The notes beneath the pieces were generated by a model that ran no database searches, had not been told where the DNA came from, and saw only the letters and a program-made list of their open reading frames with translations. From Gammaproteobacteria bacterium (GTDB lineage: Bacteria > Pseudomonadota > Gammaproteobacteria > Legionellales > Legionellaceae), in contig JAUIBC010000003.1 in the NCBI GenBank assembly GCA_030427555.1, positions 1-41,068 on the forward strand: 41,068 bases of DNA, given 5' to 3'. This document shows, piece after piece, positions 6,822 to 16,134 of the stretch. The position numbers and the translations under genes were made by a program. Within the stretch, counting starts at the first letter, position 1. Each line of letters starts with the position of its first letter.

Positions 6822-8735
6822 ATGGAAAAAATGTTAATAAATGCAACAGGAAATGAAGAGATCCGTGTTGCATTAATCAAAGATAATCGGTTGCACGATT
6901 TAGATATAGAAACTCAATCAGAAGTTAAGAAAAAAGGCAATATATATAAAGCAATTGTTACAAGGCGTGAGCCAAGCTTAGACGCAGTTTTTGTAGAATA
7001 TGGTGCAAAACGTCAAGGCTTTTTACCAATTAAAGAAATATCCCCAGAATACTTCATTAAGAAACCAAACGATAACGAAAAATTATTAGTAACTGATCTC
7101 ATAAAAGAAGGCCAAGAAATTCTTATTCAAGTGGATAAAGAAGAGCGCGGCAGCAAAGGAGCGGCCTTAACTTCTTACATAACTCTTGCTGGATGCTATC
7201 TTGTATTGATGCCTAACAATCCAAAATCCGGAGGAATATCAAGGCGTATTGAAGGTGATGAAAGAGACGAGCTAAAAGAAGCTTTAAACTCTTTAGAAAT
7301 TCCAGAAGACATGGGTGTTATAATTCGCACCGCTGGTGTTGGGAAAGGCCAAGCAGAGCTACAAGCAGATTTAGATATGTTGTGCAATCAATGGCGTGCT
7401 ATTAGTGAAGCATATAAAAATGAACTTGCCCCTTGCCTTATTCATCAAGAGGGAGACGTTATTATTCGTTCCATACGCGATAATCTACGCACCACAATTA
7501 ACGAAATTATAATCGACGATCAAGTATGCTACGTTAAAGCTAAAAGATATATTGAACAAGTTAAACCAGAATTTATTTCTAACTTAAAGCTATATAATAA
7601 TAACATACCATTATTTAACTTATACCAAATAGAAAGCCAGATAGAAACAGCTTATCAGCGCGAAGTTTTACTACCATCCGGCGGAGCATTAGTCATCGAT
7701 CGTACTGAAGCTTTAGTATCAATTGACATTAACTCAGCCAAATCGACAGGCGGTACGGATATTGAAACTACAGCTTTAAATACTAACCTAGAGGCAGCAG
7801 ATGAAATAGCAAGGCAATTAAGACTACGTGACCTAGGCGGGTTAGTAGTTATAGATTTTATTGACATGAACTCTAGCAAAAATCAGCGTGAAGTAGAAAC
7901 ACGCCTTAAAGATGCTTTAAAAGCAGATCGAGCACGTATACAAGTTGGGCGTATATCGCGTTTTGGATTACTTGAAATGTCGCGTCAAAGACTCAAGCTT
8001 TCGTTAGGAGAATCACATCAAGAAGTATGTCCTCGTTGTGAAGGCCGTGGTACTGTAAGAAATATCACCTCAAACGCGCTATCTATTATTAGATTAATCG
8101 AAGAAGAAGCTTTACTAGAGAATGTTCAAGAAGTACAAGTTCAATTGCCAGTAGATATGGCAACTTTCATCATGAATGAAAAAAGAGATTATATTCTTAA
8201 TATAGAAAAACGCCATAAAGTATCAATAATAATAGTTGCTAATCCGTATCTTGAATCACCGAAATATAACATTAAACAAATAAAAAATGAAAACAACGTT
8301 AAAAACAAAAAACCTAGCTATACACTTATTCAACAACCGGATTTAGATTTAGTTCGCGAAAAAACAGTAAATCCTGAAAGCGAACCTGTAATTAAACCTT
8401 ACGATGAACAAGACTTACTTAGAATTGCTAAGCCAAGTTTCTTAAAACGTTTAATTAAATCTATAGCTGGCAAATCAGAAGCAGAAGATCAAACACAAAC
8501 TACAAATAACCATAAACCTCATAAACAAAAAAATAACAACAAAAGTTCTAGCAACAAAAACAAAGAAATTACAAACCACAAAACTAAAAAACCAAACGCA
8601 AGGAAAAAAAACCAAAATACTAATAATAAAAAAAGAACAACAAATAATCATAATTCCTCAAATAAAGTTATTCCTTTAAAAAAAGATCCTCAGCAAAAAA
8701 AGGTTATAACTAGTACTACTGATAATCATAATTAA
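6822..8735 (+). CDS. rne: Ribonuclease E, short form with a Lys/Asn-rich tail
   Basis: This essential endoribonuclease starts most mRNA decay and processes rRNA and tRNA. The N-terminus MEKMLINATGNEEIRVAL matches the family start. It has the S1 domain (about 39-120), the catalytic metal ligands D302 and D345 (VSIDIN and VIDFID, matching E. coli D303 and D346), and the zinc-link CPRC at C403/C406. The catalytic half is complete at about 500 residues. The rest is a ~130-residue, strongly basic, low-complexity tail rich in Lys, Asn and His, against over 500 residues of scaffold in E. coli. No enolase or PNPase binding microdomain is recognisable, so a canonical degradosome may be absent or reduced. 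RNase G is excluded by length and by synteny with rluC. Confidence 0.95.
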   Translation: MEKMLINATGNEEIRVALIKDNRLHDLDIETQSEVKKKGNIYKAIVTRREPSLDAVFVEYGAKRQGFLPIKEISPEYFIKKPNDNEKLLVTDLIKEGQEILIQVDKEERGSKGAALTSYITLAGCYLVLMPNNPKSGGISRRIEGDERDELKEALNSLEIPEDMGVIIRTAGVGKGQAELQADLDMLCNQWRAISEAYKNELAPCLIHQEGDVIIRSIRDNLRTTINEIIIDDQVCYVKAKRYIEQVKPEFISNLKLYNNNIPLFNLYQIESQIETAYQREVLLPSGGALVIDRTEALVSIDINSAKSTGGTDIETTALNTNLEAADEIARQLRLRDLGGLVVIDFIDMNSSKNQREVETRLKDALKADRARIQVGRISRFGLLEMSRQRLKLSLGESHQEVCPRCEGRGTVRNITSNALSIIRLIEEEALLENVQEVQVQLPVDMATFIMNEKRDYILNIEKRHKVSIIIVANPYLESPKYNIKQIKNENNVKNKKPSYTLIQQPDLDLVREKTVNPESEPVIKPYDEQDLLRIAKPSFLKRLIKSIAGKSEAEDQTQTTNNHKPHKQKNNNKSSSNKNKEITNHKTKKPNARKKNQNTNNKKRTTNNHNSSNKVIPLKKDPQQKKVITSTTDNHN

Positions 8736-8748
8736 TACTCTCCACAAC

Positions 8749-8790
8749 ATACCCCATGATCTTGGTTGCATGGGGTATAATCCTCTTTTT
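8749..8790 (+). terminator. Intrinsic terminator of rne
   Basis: ATACCCCATG (8749-8758) pairs with CATGGGGTAT (8769-8778), giving a perfect 10-bp stem with a 10-nt loop. It is followed by a short spacer and CCTCTTTTT at 8782-8790. It lies 14 nt after the rne stop. Confidence 0.82.
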
Positions 8791-8997
8791 ATAAGCTCTT
8801 AAAGTTAGAAATACTAAGCGTTAAAATAGATGCAATAAAAAATTTGCAATTGCAATTGCAATAATGTAAGCTTCGCAAAAATATTATAAAAAATTGTGCA
8901 AACAACAAAAACACCTAAAAAATAAGCTTAAATATTAAGTCTTTTTAAAAATAAATGCGCAATTAATATTGATTTTTAACTATAACTGGAGAGTTTT

Positions 8998-9645
8998 ATG
9001 TCAAGTTCAAATTCAAGTTCAAGTTCAAATTTAAAAGATTTAGCGACTGAAGAAAACGTTGTAGCGACTGAAGAAAACGTTGTAGCGACTGAAGCAGTAA
9101 CTGAAGAAAACGTTGTAGCGCCAGAAGCAGTAACTGAAGAAAACGTTGTAGCGCCAGAAGCAAAAGGTTATTTAGAAGAAGCAACAGCTTCTATAGAAGA
9201 AGCAACAACAGCTCGTATAAATGAGCAAAATGAAAAATTTGAAGCAACACTACATTCAACGAAAGCTTATAATGCTAAGACTAACCACAGAAACAACTTG
9301 TTAATTGGTGGTCTTTTATTCTTATCTTTAGTAGTTGTTATAGCTTCAGCTGCTGTATTAGCAGCGTTATATGCTCCAGAGCATATGCCAACAGCTATTT
9401 CTGCTATAGTAAATAACTTAAGCCCAGCTATGTATCAAACAATACAAGGCCTTGCGTATGGTATCGGAGCTTTAGGTATTCTTGGTGTGGCTTACCAAAG
9501 TGCAGCTATTAATCATAATAGAAAATCTACTCTAAGTTTAAGCCAGAGTGGTCTATTTGCAAACAACACAACAGAAACTACAAAAACTACAAAAACTTCT
9601 GTTGAACCAAAAGTAGATGTTACTCCTGTTACTCCAGGGATGTAA
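8998..9645 (+). CDS. Unknown two-helix membrane protein with N-terminal acidic tandem repeats
   Basis: I do not recognise a family. The 215-residue protein starts with a Ser/Asn run (MSSSNSSSSSN), then tandem repeats of ATEENVV and APEAVTEENVV (about residues 16-56), an acidic helical stretch, and two hydrophobic helices at about 101-124 and 150-168 with a short loop (YAPEHMPTAIS) between. The C-terminus is Thr/Lys-rich. There is no cleavable signal peptide. The ATG has a strong ribosome site (TGGAGAG). Its own terminator follows, and rne's terminator lies upstream, so it is a single-gene unit. The arrangement would suit a membrane protein with both tails on one side. The function is unknown; a host-targeted or surface role is speculation. 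Confidence 0.82.
   Translation: MSSSNSSSSSNLKDLATEENVVATEENVVATEAVTEENVVAPEAVTEENVVAPEAKGYLEEATASIEEATTARINEQNEKFEATLHSTKAYNAKTNHRNNLLIGGLLFLSLVVVIASAAVLAALYAPEHMPTAISAIVNNLSPAMYQTIQGLAYGIGALGILGVAYQSAAINHNRKSTLSLSQSGLFANNTTETTKTTKTSVEPKVDVTPVTPGM
9041..9165 (+). repeat. In-frame tandem repeats (21- and 33-nt units) in the two-helix membrane protein gene
   Basis: Two 21-nt units GCGACTGAAGAAAACGTTGT(A) are followed by two 33-nt units that add an extra Glu-Ala-Val-Thr segment. The repeated core CTGAAGAAAACGTTGTAGCG is identical at DNA level in each copy, which implies recent slippage. Just upstream, 9001-9030, is a TTCAAG/TTCAAA hexamer run encoding Ser and Asn. All units are multiples of three, so changes in number keep the frame. 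Confidence 0.88.
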
Positions 9646-9664
9646 AAAATATAGCATTATTATC

Positions 9665-9697
9665 AAGCCTTAAGCCGAATGGCTTAAGGCTTTTTTA
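9665..9697 (+). terminator. Intrinsic terminator after the two-helix membrane protein gene
   Basis: AAGCCTTAAGCC (9665-9676) and GGCTTAAGGCTT (9681-9692) form a perfect 12-bp stem with a GAAT loop, followed by T residues to 9696. This is the strongest terminator in the window. Confidence 0.93.
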
Positions 9698-9779
9698 TAG
9701 ATAACTCTTTGAGTTGCGCTATCCTTATGCCAAGTATATTATTATAGTCTTGTTTTATTTTTTGTTGTCTTAAAAAATT

Positions 9780-10673
9780 ATGTTAACCTGTGTCAATGAA
9801 TTATCAAATAGTCAATTAGACGATATTGATAGCTTGCTAAATGAGTGTAAGCAACATGATGGCAATTCCATTCCTATTTATAAGCACCTTATTGAAAAAA
9901 AACATCCCTTACCTTGTAATATTTTATATTACCTAGATAATAAATTAGTAGGGTATTTACGCAGCTTTTTCTTTTTTGAGGATGCATGTGAGATAACGTT
10001 AATGGTTTCCCCGAAGCTACGCCGGCAAGGAATTGCAACCCAACTGTTAGAAACTATCATTCCGATAATGCAAAAAGAATATATAAAGAAATTAATCTTT
10101 TCCACACCAGCACAAACACACAATGAATGGTTTAAAAAGCTAGGGCTTACTTATCGAAATAGTGAGTACCATATGCAATATAACTTGAGAAATCAATCGA
10201 GCATTAAACCAAAACCAGCAAAAATTCGTTTTGCAACAATGGACGATATAAAAGAGCTCTGTATTATAGATAATTTTGCATTTCCTAATAAAAAAGTAGA
10301 GCCAGAAGCACTATTTATTAGTCTTCTTAATACTAATAACTGTGAAATATTCGTGTTAACAATTAATAATAAATTAATAGGTAAAGCTCATGTATTTACG
10401 GAAACACAAAAGGTACGCCTTACCGATATTGGAATTCACCCAGAATATCGTTCCCAAGGATTTGGAACATCGCTTATAAAACATTGTATTAATCACTGCC
10501 TTCGAAGAAATAAAACTAACATTGTTCTTGATGTAGAAACAAATAATGAAGGCGCCTTAAAACTTTATAAAAACCTAGGCTTCGAAATAACTAACTCTCA
10601 TGATTATTGGTACACCAAAGAAAATCAAGAAAATTATGGATTAAACTCTATAATAAAAAATCATAAAAAATAA
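9780..10673 (+). CDS. Tandem GNAT acetyltransferase, VipF-like
   Basis: The 297-residue cytosolic-type protein holds two complete GNAT folds. The first (about 1-135) has acetyl-CoA motif RRQGIATQLLE at 81-91. The second (about 147-280) has PEYRSQGFGTSLI at 221-233 and the motif-B segment ALKLYKNLGFE. Tandem GNATs of this size include Legionella VipF, a Dot/Icm-translocated effector reported to target host eIF3 and to be conserved across the genus. I also recall that Legionella vipF lies beside a fabF-like gene, and here the next gene is a FabF-like synthase. No signal peptide is present, as expected for a type IV substrate, and I did not identify a C-terminal E-block. The GNAT call is firm; VipF orthology is inference. 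A peptide or aminoglycoside acetyltransferase is the alternative. Confidence 0.88.
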   Translation: MLTCVNELSNSQLDDIDSLLNECKQHDGNSIPIYKHLIEKKHPLPCNILYYLDNKLVGYLRSFFFFEDACEITLMVSPKLRRQGIATQLLETIIPIMQKEYIKKLIFSTPAQTHNEWFKKLGLTYRNSEYHMQYNLRNQSSIKPKPAKIRFATMDDIKELCIIDNFAFPNKKVEPEALFISLLNTNNCEIFVLTINNKLIGKAHVFTETQKVRLTDIGIHPEYRSQGFGTSLIKHCINHCLRRNKTNIVLDVETNNEGALKLYKNLGFEITNSHDYWYTKENQENYGLNSIIKNHKK

Positions 10674-11046
10674 AATATTTTAAACAATATCACGGTGATC
10701 CTGTTAAACAATAGTCTTTGCGAACGAAGTAAAGCAATCTAGAGACATTTAAGGAAACTAGATTGCCTCACCAATGCTCACAAAGAATGATTATTTTACT
10801 TATTGAGTTAATTTATATGTTTTCATGAGGTGTCCCTACAAGAAACATTTACGTCTGTTGATTTACTAATTTGATTTTGCTAAAATTTAGCCCACCTTAG
10901 TGTAAGATTTAATTTAATTGCAATACACCAGGATACATAATTAGAATAATTTTTATATGTAAAATACAATTCTATGTATTGACCAGTCTACTAAAATCAA
11001 TGCTATGTTACTCCAGGAGTTGTAAAATAATTTTGAAGGATAAGAG
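10674..11046 (+). promoter_or_regulatory. 373-bp intergenic region before the fabF-like gene
   Basis: It contains the partial mobile-element copy (10715-10839), a 10-bp direct repeat TTAAACAATA (10680-10689 and 10704-10713), and then AT-rich DNA with several possible sigma-70 promoters. The best is TTGATT (10858-10863), a 17-bp spacer, and an extended TGCTAAAAT -10 ending at 10886. The fabF-like gene has a good GAAGGA ribosome site just before its ATG. I see no gene or RNA in it. Confidence 0.4.
10715..10839. mobile_element. Partial second copy of the MITE-like element, lacking the left terminal repeat
   Basis: The right 82 bp (10758-10839) align without gaps to 2612-2693, with 69 identities by hand. 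The left arm TCTTTGCGAACGAAG...CAATCTAG (10715-10742) is imperfectly complementary to 10758-10786, so the core can fold into a hairpin, and it also resembles the left inner arm of the first copy. The outer left terminal repeat seen in the first copy is not present here, and no target duplication is visible. Confidence 0.6.
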
Positions 11047-12273
11047 ATGAAAAAAAGGGTAGTGATAACTGGTATGGATATTACTTCTTCTATTGGTTCC
11101 GGACTTGACAACTTCTGGCACGCAGCAAAAAGTGGCACATGCGGTATAGAGAGAATAAAATCCTATGATCCAAGCCCTTACCCTACTCAAATAGCCGGTG
11201 AAATAAAAGACTTATCCTTAGAACATTTACCAGAATTCAATCGCCCTAAACGTTATCCCAAAGCCGCTCAGTACGCCCTTTTCTGCGCACATAACGCAAT
11301 ATCTCAGGCCAATTTAAATACTGACGATTTAACTAAAGCTGGAACGTTTATTGGCACAAGCTTGGGTGGAGCTCCTGAGCTTGAATCAGCATATTCAGCA
11401 TTTTATGCTGGTCAATGGAAAAAAGTACCAGCATTAAGTGTAATAAGAGGTATGCCTAATTCTGTAGCCAACCATATTGCGATTGCATTTAATCTTTGTG
11501 GGCCAAATTCAACTATTTCTAACGCGTGCGTATCATCTGCTGAAGCAATTGGCTCTGCCTATGCACATATATCTCAGGGCAAATTAACTACAGCTATATG
11601 TGGTGGCACCGAATCATTAGTTTGGGAAACCATAATGACAGCGTGGTGTAAGCTAAGAGTAATGTCTACTCAAAATGAAAATCCACATCTTGGCTGTCGT
11701 CCTTTTGATTTACATCGCGATGGAATGGTTATGGCTGATGGCGCTGGAATTTTGGTTTTAGAAGAATTAGAACAAGCACAAAAACGAGGCGCTAAAATTT
11801 ATGCTGAAATTATCGGCTATGGCGCAAGTTGTGATGCTTATCACGTTACTGCACCAAAATCAGAAGGCCAAGAGAGATCTATTCTTGCAGCATTAGAAGA
11901 TGCAAATATTAATCGTGATGCAATAGATTATATTCATGCTCATGGTACAGGAACCCAACTAAACGACACAACAGAAACTCAAACTATTAAAAATATATTT
12001 GGCAAACGGGCATATGAAATACCAGTCACAGCTCAAAAAGCTATGACTGGGCATGCGATTGGCGCAGCTGGTGCGATGCAAATTATATCGGCAGCATTAA
12101 GTTTAAATAATAATATATTACTACCAACTATCAATCTAAAAACTCCAGATCCTGAGTGCGACTTAGACTATGTCCCTAACGAATCAAGAGCAAAAGAAAT
12201 AAGTACTATATTATCTAACCATTTTGCATTTGGTGGCGCAAATGCTGCTCTTATACTTCGTAAGTATTTATAA
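11047..12273 (+). CDS. Beta-ketoacyl-ACP synthase, FabF (KAS II)-like
   Basis: The 408-residue thiolase-fold condensing enzyme joins malonyl-ACP to an acyl chain with loss of CO2. All active-site residues can be placed: Cys161 (SNACVSS), His299 (HAHGTGT), Lys331 and His336 (QKAMTGHAIGAAGA), matching E. coli FabF C163, H303, K335 and H340. The nucleophile context SNACVSS differs from the common TACATG. It is not in a fatty-acid gene cluster, so it may be a second, specialised synthase rather than the housekeeping FabF. The neighbours are the VipF-like GNAT gene upstream and lpxD downstream (123-bp gap); a shared acyl-chain theme with lpxD is inference. Confidence 0.9.
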   Translation: MKKRVVITGMDITSSIGSGLDNFWHAAKSGTCGIERIKSYDPSPYPTQIAGEIKDLSLEHLPEFNRPKRYPKAAQYALFCAHNAISQANLNTDDLTKAGTFIGTSLGGAPELESAYSAFYAGQWKKVPALSVIRGMPNSVANHIAIAFNLCGPNSTISNACVSSAEAIGSAYAHISQGKLTTAICGGTESLVWETIMTAWCKLRVMSTQNENPHLGCRPFDLHRDGMVMADGAGILVLEELEQAQKRGAKIYAEIIGYGASCDAYHVTAPKSEGQERSILAALEDANINRDAIDYIHAHGTGTQLNDTTETQTIKNIFGKRAYEIPVTAQKAMTGHAIGAAGAMQIISAALSLNNNILLPTINLKTPDPECDLDYVPNESRAKEISTILSNHFAFGGANAALILRKYL

Positions 12274-12396
12274 ATGCAACGCGGTGTTCAATAAATTATT
12301 TAAATAACAAAGACTGTTGCTAGCTCTTTTAATACCATCTAGAATATGTATCCAAGATGAATCAAGGTATTGCATAGATTATGCCTAAGGATAAAT

Positions 12397-13458
12397 ATGA
12401 ACACACAACTAACAGAAATTGCAGAAATAGTACAAGGAAAAATAGTAGGCGATAATCAAATAAAAATTAGTAAGCTTTCTCCTATAGATGACATTACTCC
12501 AGGTTCACTAATTTTTGCCGAAGGACAAGATAATCTAAAAAAGGCTGAGATGTCTGAAGCAGCTGCGATATTAGTTGCTAACAATGTTACTTCGGATAAT
12601 AAAACTGTTATCCAAGTTTCAAATCCATTTGTATCCTTCATTAAATTACTTTCACATTTTTATCCGGCCAAAAAACAAGAAATTGGCATTCATCCTAGTG
12701 CAGTTATAAGTGATGATGCGCAAATTGGTGAAGGTGTATCAATTGGCCCAAACGTAGTAATCTTAAGTTCCGCAATTATAGGCAATAACTGTGTAATTAA
12801 AAGCAATGTACACATAGGAAATAATGTTACAATCGGTTCAGATAGTGTTATTCATCCTTCTGTCACAATTTATGATAATTCACAAATTGGTAACAAGGTT
12901 AGTATTCATGCAGGAGCGGTTATTGGCTCGGATGGCTTTGGTTATACTTTTGAAAATGGAGAACATATAAAAGTTCCGCATGTTGGATGTGTAATCATAG
13001 AAGATGATGTAGAAATAGGCGCTAATTCAATTATCGATCGTGCAACTATTGGATCTACAGTAATTGGACAAGGTAGTAAAATAGATAATTTAGTTCAAAT
13101 CGCCCATTCTGTTAAATTAGGCAAAAAAAATATATTATGCGCTTTCACAGGAATTGCTGGTAGTACAAAAAGCGGAGACAATGTTTTATTTGCAGCTAAT
13201 GTTGGCGTTAGCGATCATGTAACGATTGATGATGGAGTAATCCTAGGCGCAAGAACTGGCGTACCTCCAAACAAGCATTTAAAACAAGGTAATATTTACC
13301 TTGGTAACCCAGCAAGACCTAAAGATAAAGCAATAGAGCAGGAGCTTGCTGCGACTCGCATCCCTTTTATGCGGAAAAATATCCAAGCACTTACCGAAAA
13401 AGTTAATTTATTAAGCGAACAAATTAATCAATTAGAAATAGAGGATAAAGAGGCATGA
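12397..13458 (+). CDS. lpxD: UDP-3-O-(3-hydroxyacyl)glucosamine N-acyltransferase LpxD
   Basis: LpxD adds the second 3-hydroxyacyl chain to UDP-glucosamine in lipid A synthesis. The 353-residue protein has the N-terminal uridine-binding domain, a left-handed beta helix made of many hexapeptide repeats ([13 protein letters not shown] and so on, about residues 95-300), the catalytic His237 in IAHSVKLG (E. coli H239), and a C-terminal helix. I chose the ATG at 12397 because AAGGA lies 6 nt upstream; a longer frame opens with TTG at 12370 but lacks a ribosome site. It is outside the usual bamA-skp-lpxD-fabZ-lpxA cluster, so it may be a second copy as in Legionella. Its stop overlaps the polA start by 4 bp. 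Confidence 0.93.
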   Translation: MNTQLTEIAEIVQGKIVGDNQIKISKLSPIDDITPGSLIFAEGQDNLKKAEMSEAAAILVANNVTSDNKTVIQVSNPFVSFIKLLSHFYPAKKQEIGIHPSAVISDDAQIGEGVSIGPNVVILSSAIIGNNCVIKSNVHIGNNVTIGSDSVIHPSVTIYDNSQIGNKVSIHAGAVIGSDGFGYTFENGEHIKVPHVGCVIIEDDVEIGANSIIDRATIGSTVIGQGSKIDNLVQIAHSVKLGKKNILCAFTGIAGSTKSGDNVLFAANVGVSDHVTIDDGVILGARTGVPPNKHLKQGNIYLGNPARPKDKAIEQELAATRIPFMRKNIQALTEKVNLLSEQINQLEIEDKEA

Positions 13459-16124
13459 GCAATCCGTTGATTTTAGTAGATGGCTCATCTTATTTTTTTC
13501 GCGCATTTCATGCATTACCACCATTAGTTTCCAGCAAAGGGCAACCTACCGGGGCCATCTATGGAGTAGCTAATATGGTAAAACGTTTAATAAAAGACTA
13601 CGCAGCGCAAGATATTGTTGTAGTTTTCGATGATAAAGGTAAAACCTTCCGCGATGAATTATATCCAGAATATAAAGCCCACCGTCCACCAACTCCAGAA
13701 GACTTAAAATCACAATTTGAACCATTAATTGAAGTACTAAATGCGTTAGGCTTGGCTATTTTAATAATACCAGGAGTTGAGGCTGATGATGTCATAGGCA
13801 CTATTGCTAAAAGTGCGACTCATGCCAAGCGCCAAGTCATCATATCTACAGGAGATAAAGATCTAGCACAACTTGTAAATGAGCACGTTACTTTAATAAA
13901 CACCATGACTAACGTTACGATGGATGAAGAAGGTGTTATAAATAAGTTTGGAGTAAAGCCTAAGCAGATAATTGACTACTTAACGTTAGTAGGCGACTCT
14001 TCCGATAATATCCCAGGCGTTAGAAAATGTGGTCCAAAAACTGCTGTAAAGTGGCTAACCACTTATCAAACTCTAGATAATTTAATTGCGAATGCTGATG
14101 ATATCGGTGGTAAAATTGGTGAAAATTTGCGTGAAGATATCCCTAAGCTTAGTCTTAGCAAGCAATTAGTCACCATTAAAACCGACGTTGATCTACCAAC
14201 TAATCTTGATGCATATAAACTTAAACAAGTTGATAAAGCTAAATTATTAGCTCTTGCAAAAGAGTTTGAATTCAAATCATGGATAAAAGAATTAACACAA
14301 AACAATAATACGCAACCAGTAAACACGGGTTCACATACTATAATAACTAATGCCAATCAATTTGATGAACTAATAACTAATATCTCAAAATGCGAGCTAC
14401 TTTGCATTGATACAGAAACGACTAGCCTAGACGCAATACAAGCTAAATTAGTTGGCATATCTATATGTACAAACGATAATCCAGTATATATACCACTATG
14501 CCATACGGAAACTAGTCAACAATTGGATATTAACTTGGTTCTTAATAGTTTAAAGCCTATCCTTGAAGACAAGAATGTTCGAAAACTTGGACAAAATCTC
14601 AAATATGATTATCAAATATTTAAAAATTATGGAATTAGCCTCCAAGGAATAGAATCTGATACAATGTTAGAGTCATATCTATTAAATAGCTCAACCCAAC
14701 GCCATGATATGGATTCATTGGCTCTTAAATATCTAAGCCATAATACTATAAAGTATTCAGAAGTAACTAAAATAGGCGGCAAATCTGTAAATTTTAGCGA
14801 AGTACCAATTGCAGAAGCAGCTAAATATGCGGCTGAGGACGCGTTTGTTACCTTGCGTCTTCATCAAGTTTTATATCCAATGCTTGCTGATTCATTAAAA
14901 ACTGTATTACATGAGATAGAGATTCCTCTGATTACTATTTTAGCAGAAATGGAACGCCACGGAGTATTAATAGATGTAGACCGACTAAGCAAACTTGAAT
15001 GTAATTTTGCTGAAGAAATAAAAACTCTGCAAGAGCAGGCTTTCTCACTAGTTGGGCATGAGTTCAACTTAAGCTCGCCCAAACAATTAAGTGCTATATT
15101 TTATGAAGAATTAAAAATACCAGTCACAACTAAAACTCCAACTGGACAACCTTCTACTTCAGAAACAGTATTAAAAGATTTAGCCCATGATTATGAACTT
15201 CCGGCGATTATTTTAAGACATAGAACTCTTAGTAAATTATTATCCACATATGTAATTGCCTTACAAAAAAAGGCTAATCCAAATACATCTAGAATTCACA
15301 CTTCTTATAACCAAGCAGTTACTGCAACAGGAAGATTGTCATCTAGTGATCCTAATTTACAAAATATACCGGTACGTGATGAAGAAGGACGTCTTATTCG
15401 TAAGGCCTTCATAGCACCAAATAATTTTAGCATCTTGAGTGCTGATTATTCGCAGATTGAATTACGAATTATGGCGCACTTTTCTAAAGATAAAGCTTTA
15501 TTAGATGCATTTTCTCATGGTTTGGATATTCATAAGACAACCGCCAGTGAAATTTTTAATACTCCATTAGATTTAGTAACTTCAGAGCAGAGGCGTCGTG
15601 CCAAAGCAGTAAATTTTGGTTTGATTTATGGGATGTCAGCCTTTGGCCTCGCTAAGCAGCTTGGTGTTGAAAGAAAAGAAGCTCAGGAATATATAGATTT
15701 ATATTTTGCGCGCTATCCTGCTGTATTAGAATATATGAATAATACGCGTGAGCTAGCCCATACTCATGGTTATGTTGAAACATTATTCGGCAGGCGTCTA
15801 TATTTACCGGAAATTAACGTCAGTAATAACATAAGACGCAAAGCTTCAGAACGGGCAGCCATAAACGCTCCGTTACAAGGAACGGCGGCTGACATTATTA
15901 AAAAAGCTATGATTAATTTTGCTAACTGGCAAAATAAACAACAAGAAAGATCTATCAACATGATAATGCAGGTCCATGATGAATTGGTTTTCGAAGTATC
16001 TAACCATAAATTAGAGTTTGCAAAAGAACAAATAAAATCCATCATGGAAAACATAAGTGGACTTTCCGTGCCGCTAGTGGTTTCAGTTGGGGTCGGCAAC
16101 AATTGGGATGATGCAAAAGCCTAG
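13455..16124 (+). CDS. polA: DNA polymerase I
   Basis: This 889-residue repair and Okazaki-fragment polymerase has three intact domains. The N-terminal 5' nuclease (about 1-290) opens [19 protein letters not shown]. The 3'-5' proofreading domain keeps the catalytic DTE (D319, E321). The polymerase domain has motif [10 protein letters not shown] (D664), motif [15 protein letters not shown] and motif C VHDE (D842, E843). Many bacterial PolA proteins have lost the proofreading residues; this one has not. It starts in an ATGA overlap with lpxD after a GAGG site, so the two are translationally coupled, an unusual pairing. It ends only 10 bp from the opposing oligopeptidase gene with no evident terminator. 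Confidence 0.97.
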   Translation: MSNPLILVDGSSYFFRAFHALPPLVSSKGQPTGAIYGVANMVKRLIKDYAAQDIVVVFDDKGKTFRDELYPEYKAHRPPTPEDLKSQFEPLIEVLNALGLAILIIPGVEADDVIGTIAKSATHAKRQVIISTGDKDLAQLVNEHVTLINTMTNVTMDEEGVINKFGVKPKQIIDYLTLVGDSSDNIPGVRKCGPKTAVKWLTTYQTLDNLIANADDIGGKIGENLREDIPKLSLSKQLVTIKTDVDLPTNLDAYKLKQVDKAKLLALAKEFEFKSWIKELTQNNNTQPVNTGSHTIITNANQFDELITNISKCELLCIDTETTSLDAIQAKLVGISICTNDNPVYIPLCHTETSQQLDINLVLNSLKPILEDKNVRKLGQNLKYDYQIFKNYGISLQGIESDTMLESYLLNSSTQRHDMDSLALKYLSHNTIKYSEVTKIGGKSVNFSEVPIAEAAKYAAEDAFVTLRLHQVLYPMLADSLKTVLHEIEIPLITILAEMERHGVLIDVDRLSKLECNFAEEIKTLQEQAFSLVGHEFNLSSPKQLSAIFYEELKIPVTTKTPTGQPSTSETVLKDLAHDYELPAIILRHRTLSKLLSTYVIALQKKANPNTSRIHTSYNQAVTATGRLSSSDPNLQNIPVRDEEGRLIRKAFIAPNNFSILSADYSQIELRIMAHFSKDKALLDAFSHGLDIHKTTASEIFNTPLDLVTSEQRRRAKAVNFGLIYGMSAFGLAKQLGVERKEAQEYIDLYFARYPAVLEYMNNTRELAHTHGYVETLFGRRLYLPEINVSNNIRRKASERAAINAPLQGTAADIIKKAMINFANWQNKQQERSINMIMQVHDELVFEVSNHKLEFAKEQIKSIMENISGLSVPLVVSVGVGNNWDDAKA

Positions 16125-16134
16125 TTCATAGATT

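Noticed and set aside
9041-9165. Possible CRISPR array
   Set aside because: The units are adjacent, in frame and without spacers; they are coding tandem repeats. The same applies to 40856-41068.
8996-9184. Minus-strand leucine-rich open frame opposite the tandem repeats
   Set aside because: It is the antisense of the Glu/Ser repeat codons; its repetitive Leu content is a shadow of the real gene.
11006-11017. 12-nt match TGTTACTCCAGG to the end of the two-helix membrane gene (9627-9638)
   Set aside because: It is short, although a TGTAAAA follows both; no longer alignment could be built, so chance is likely.
12325-12396. Inverted pairs AATACC/GGTATT and CATCT/AGATG before lpxD
   Set aside because: They are short and interrupted, with no T-tract; not convincing as a terminator or an attenuator.
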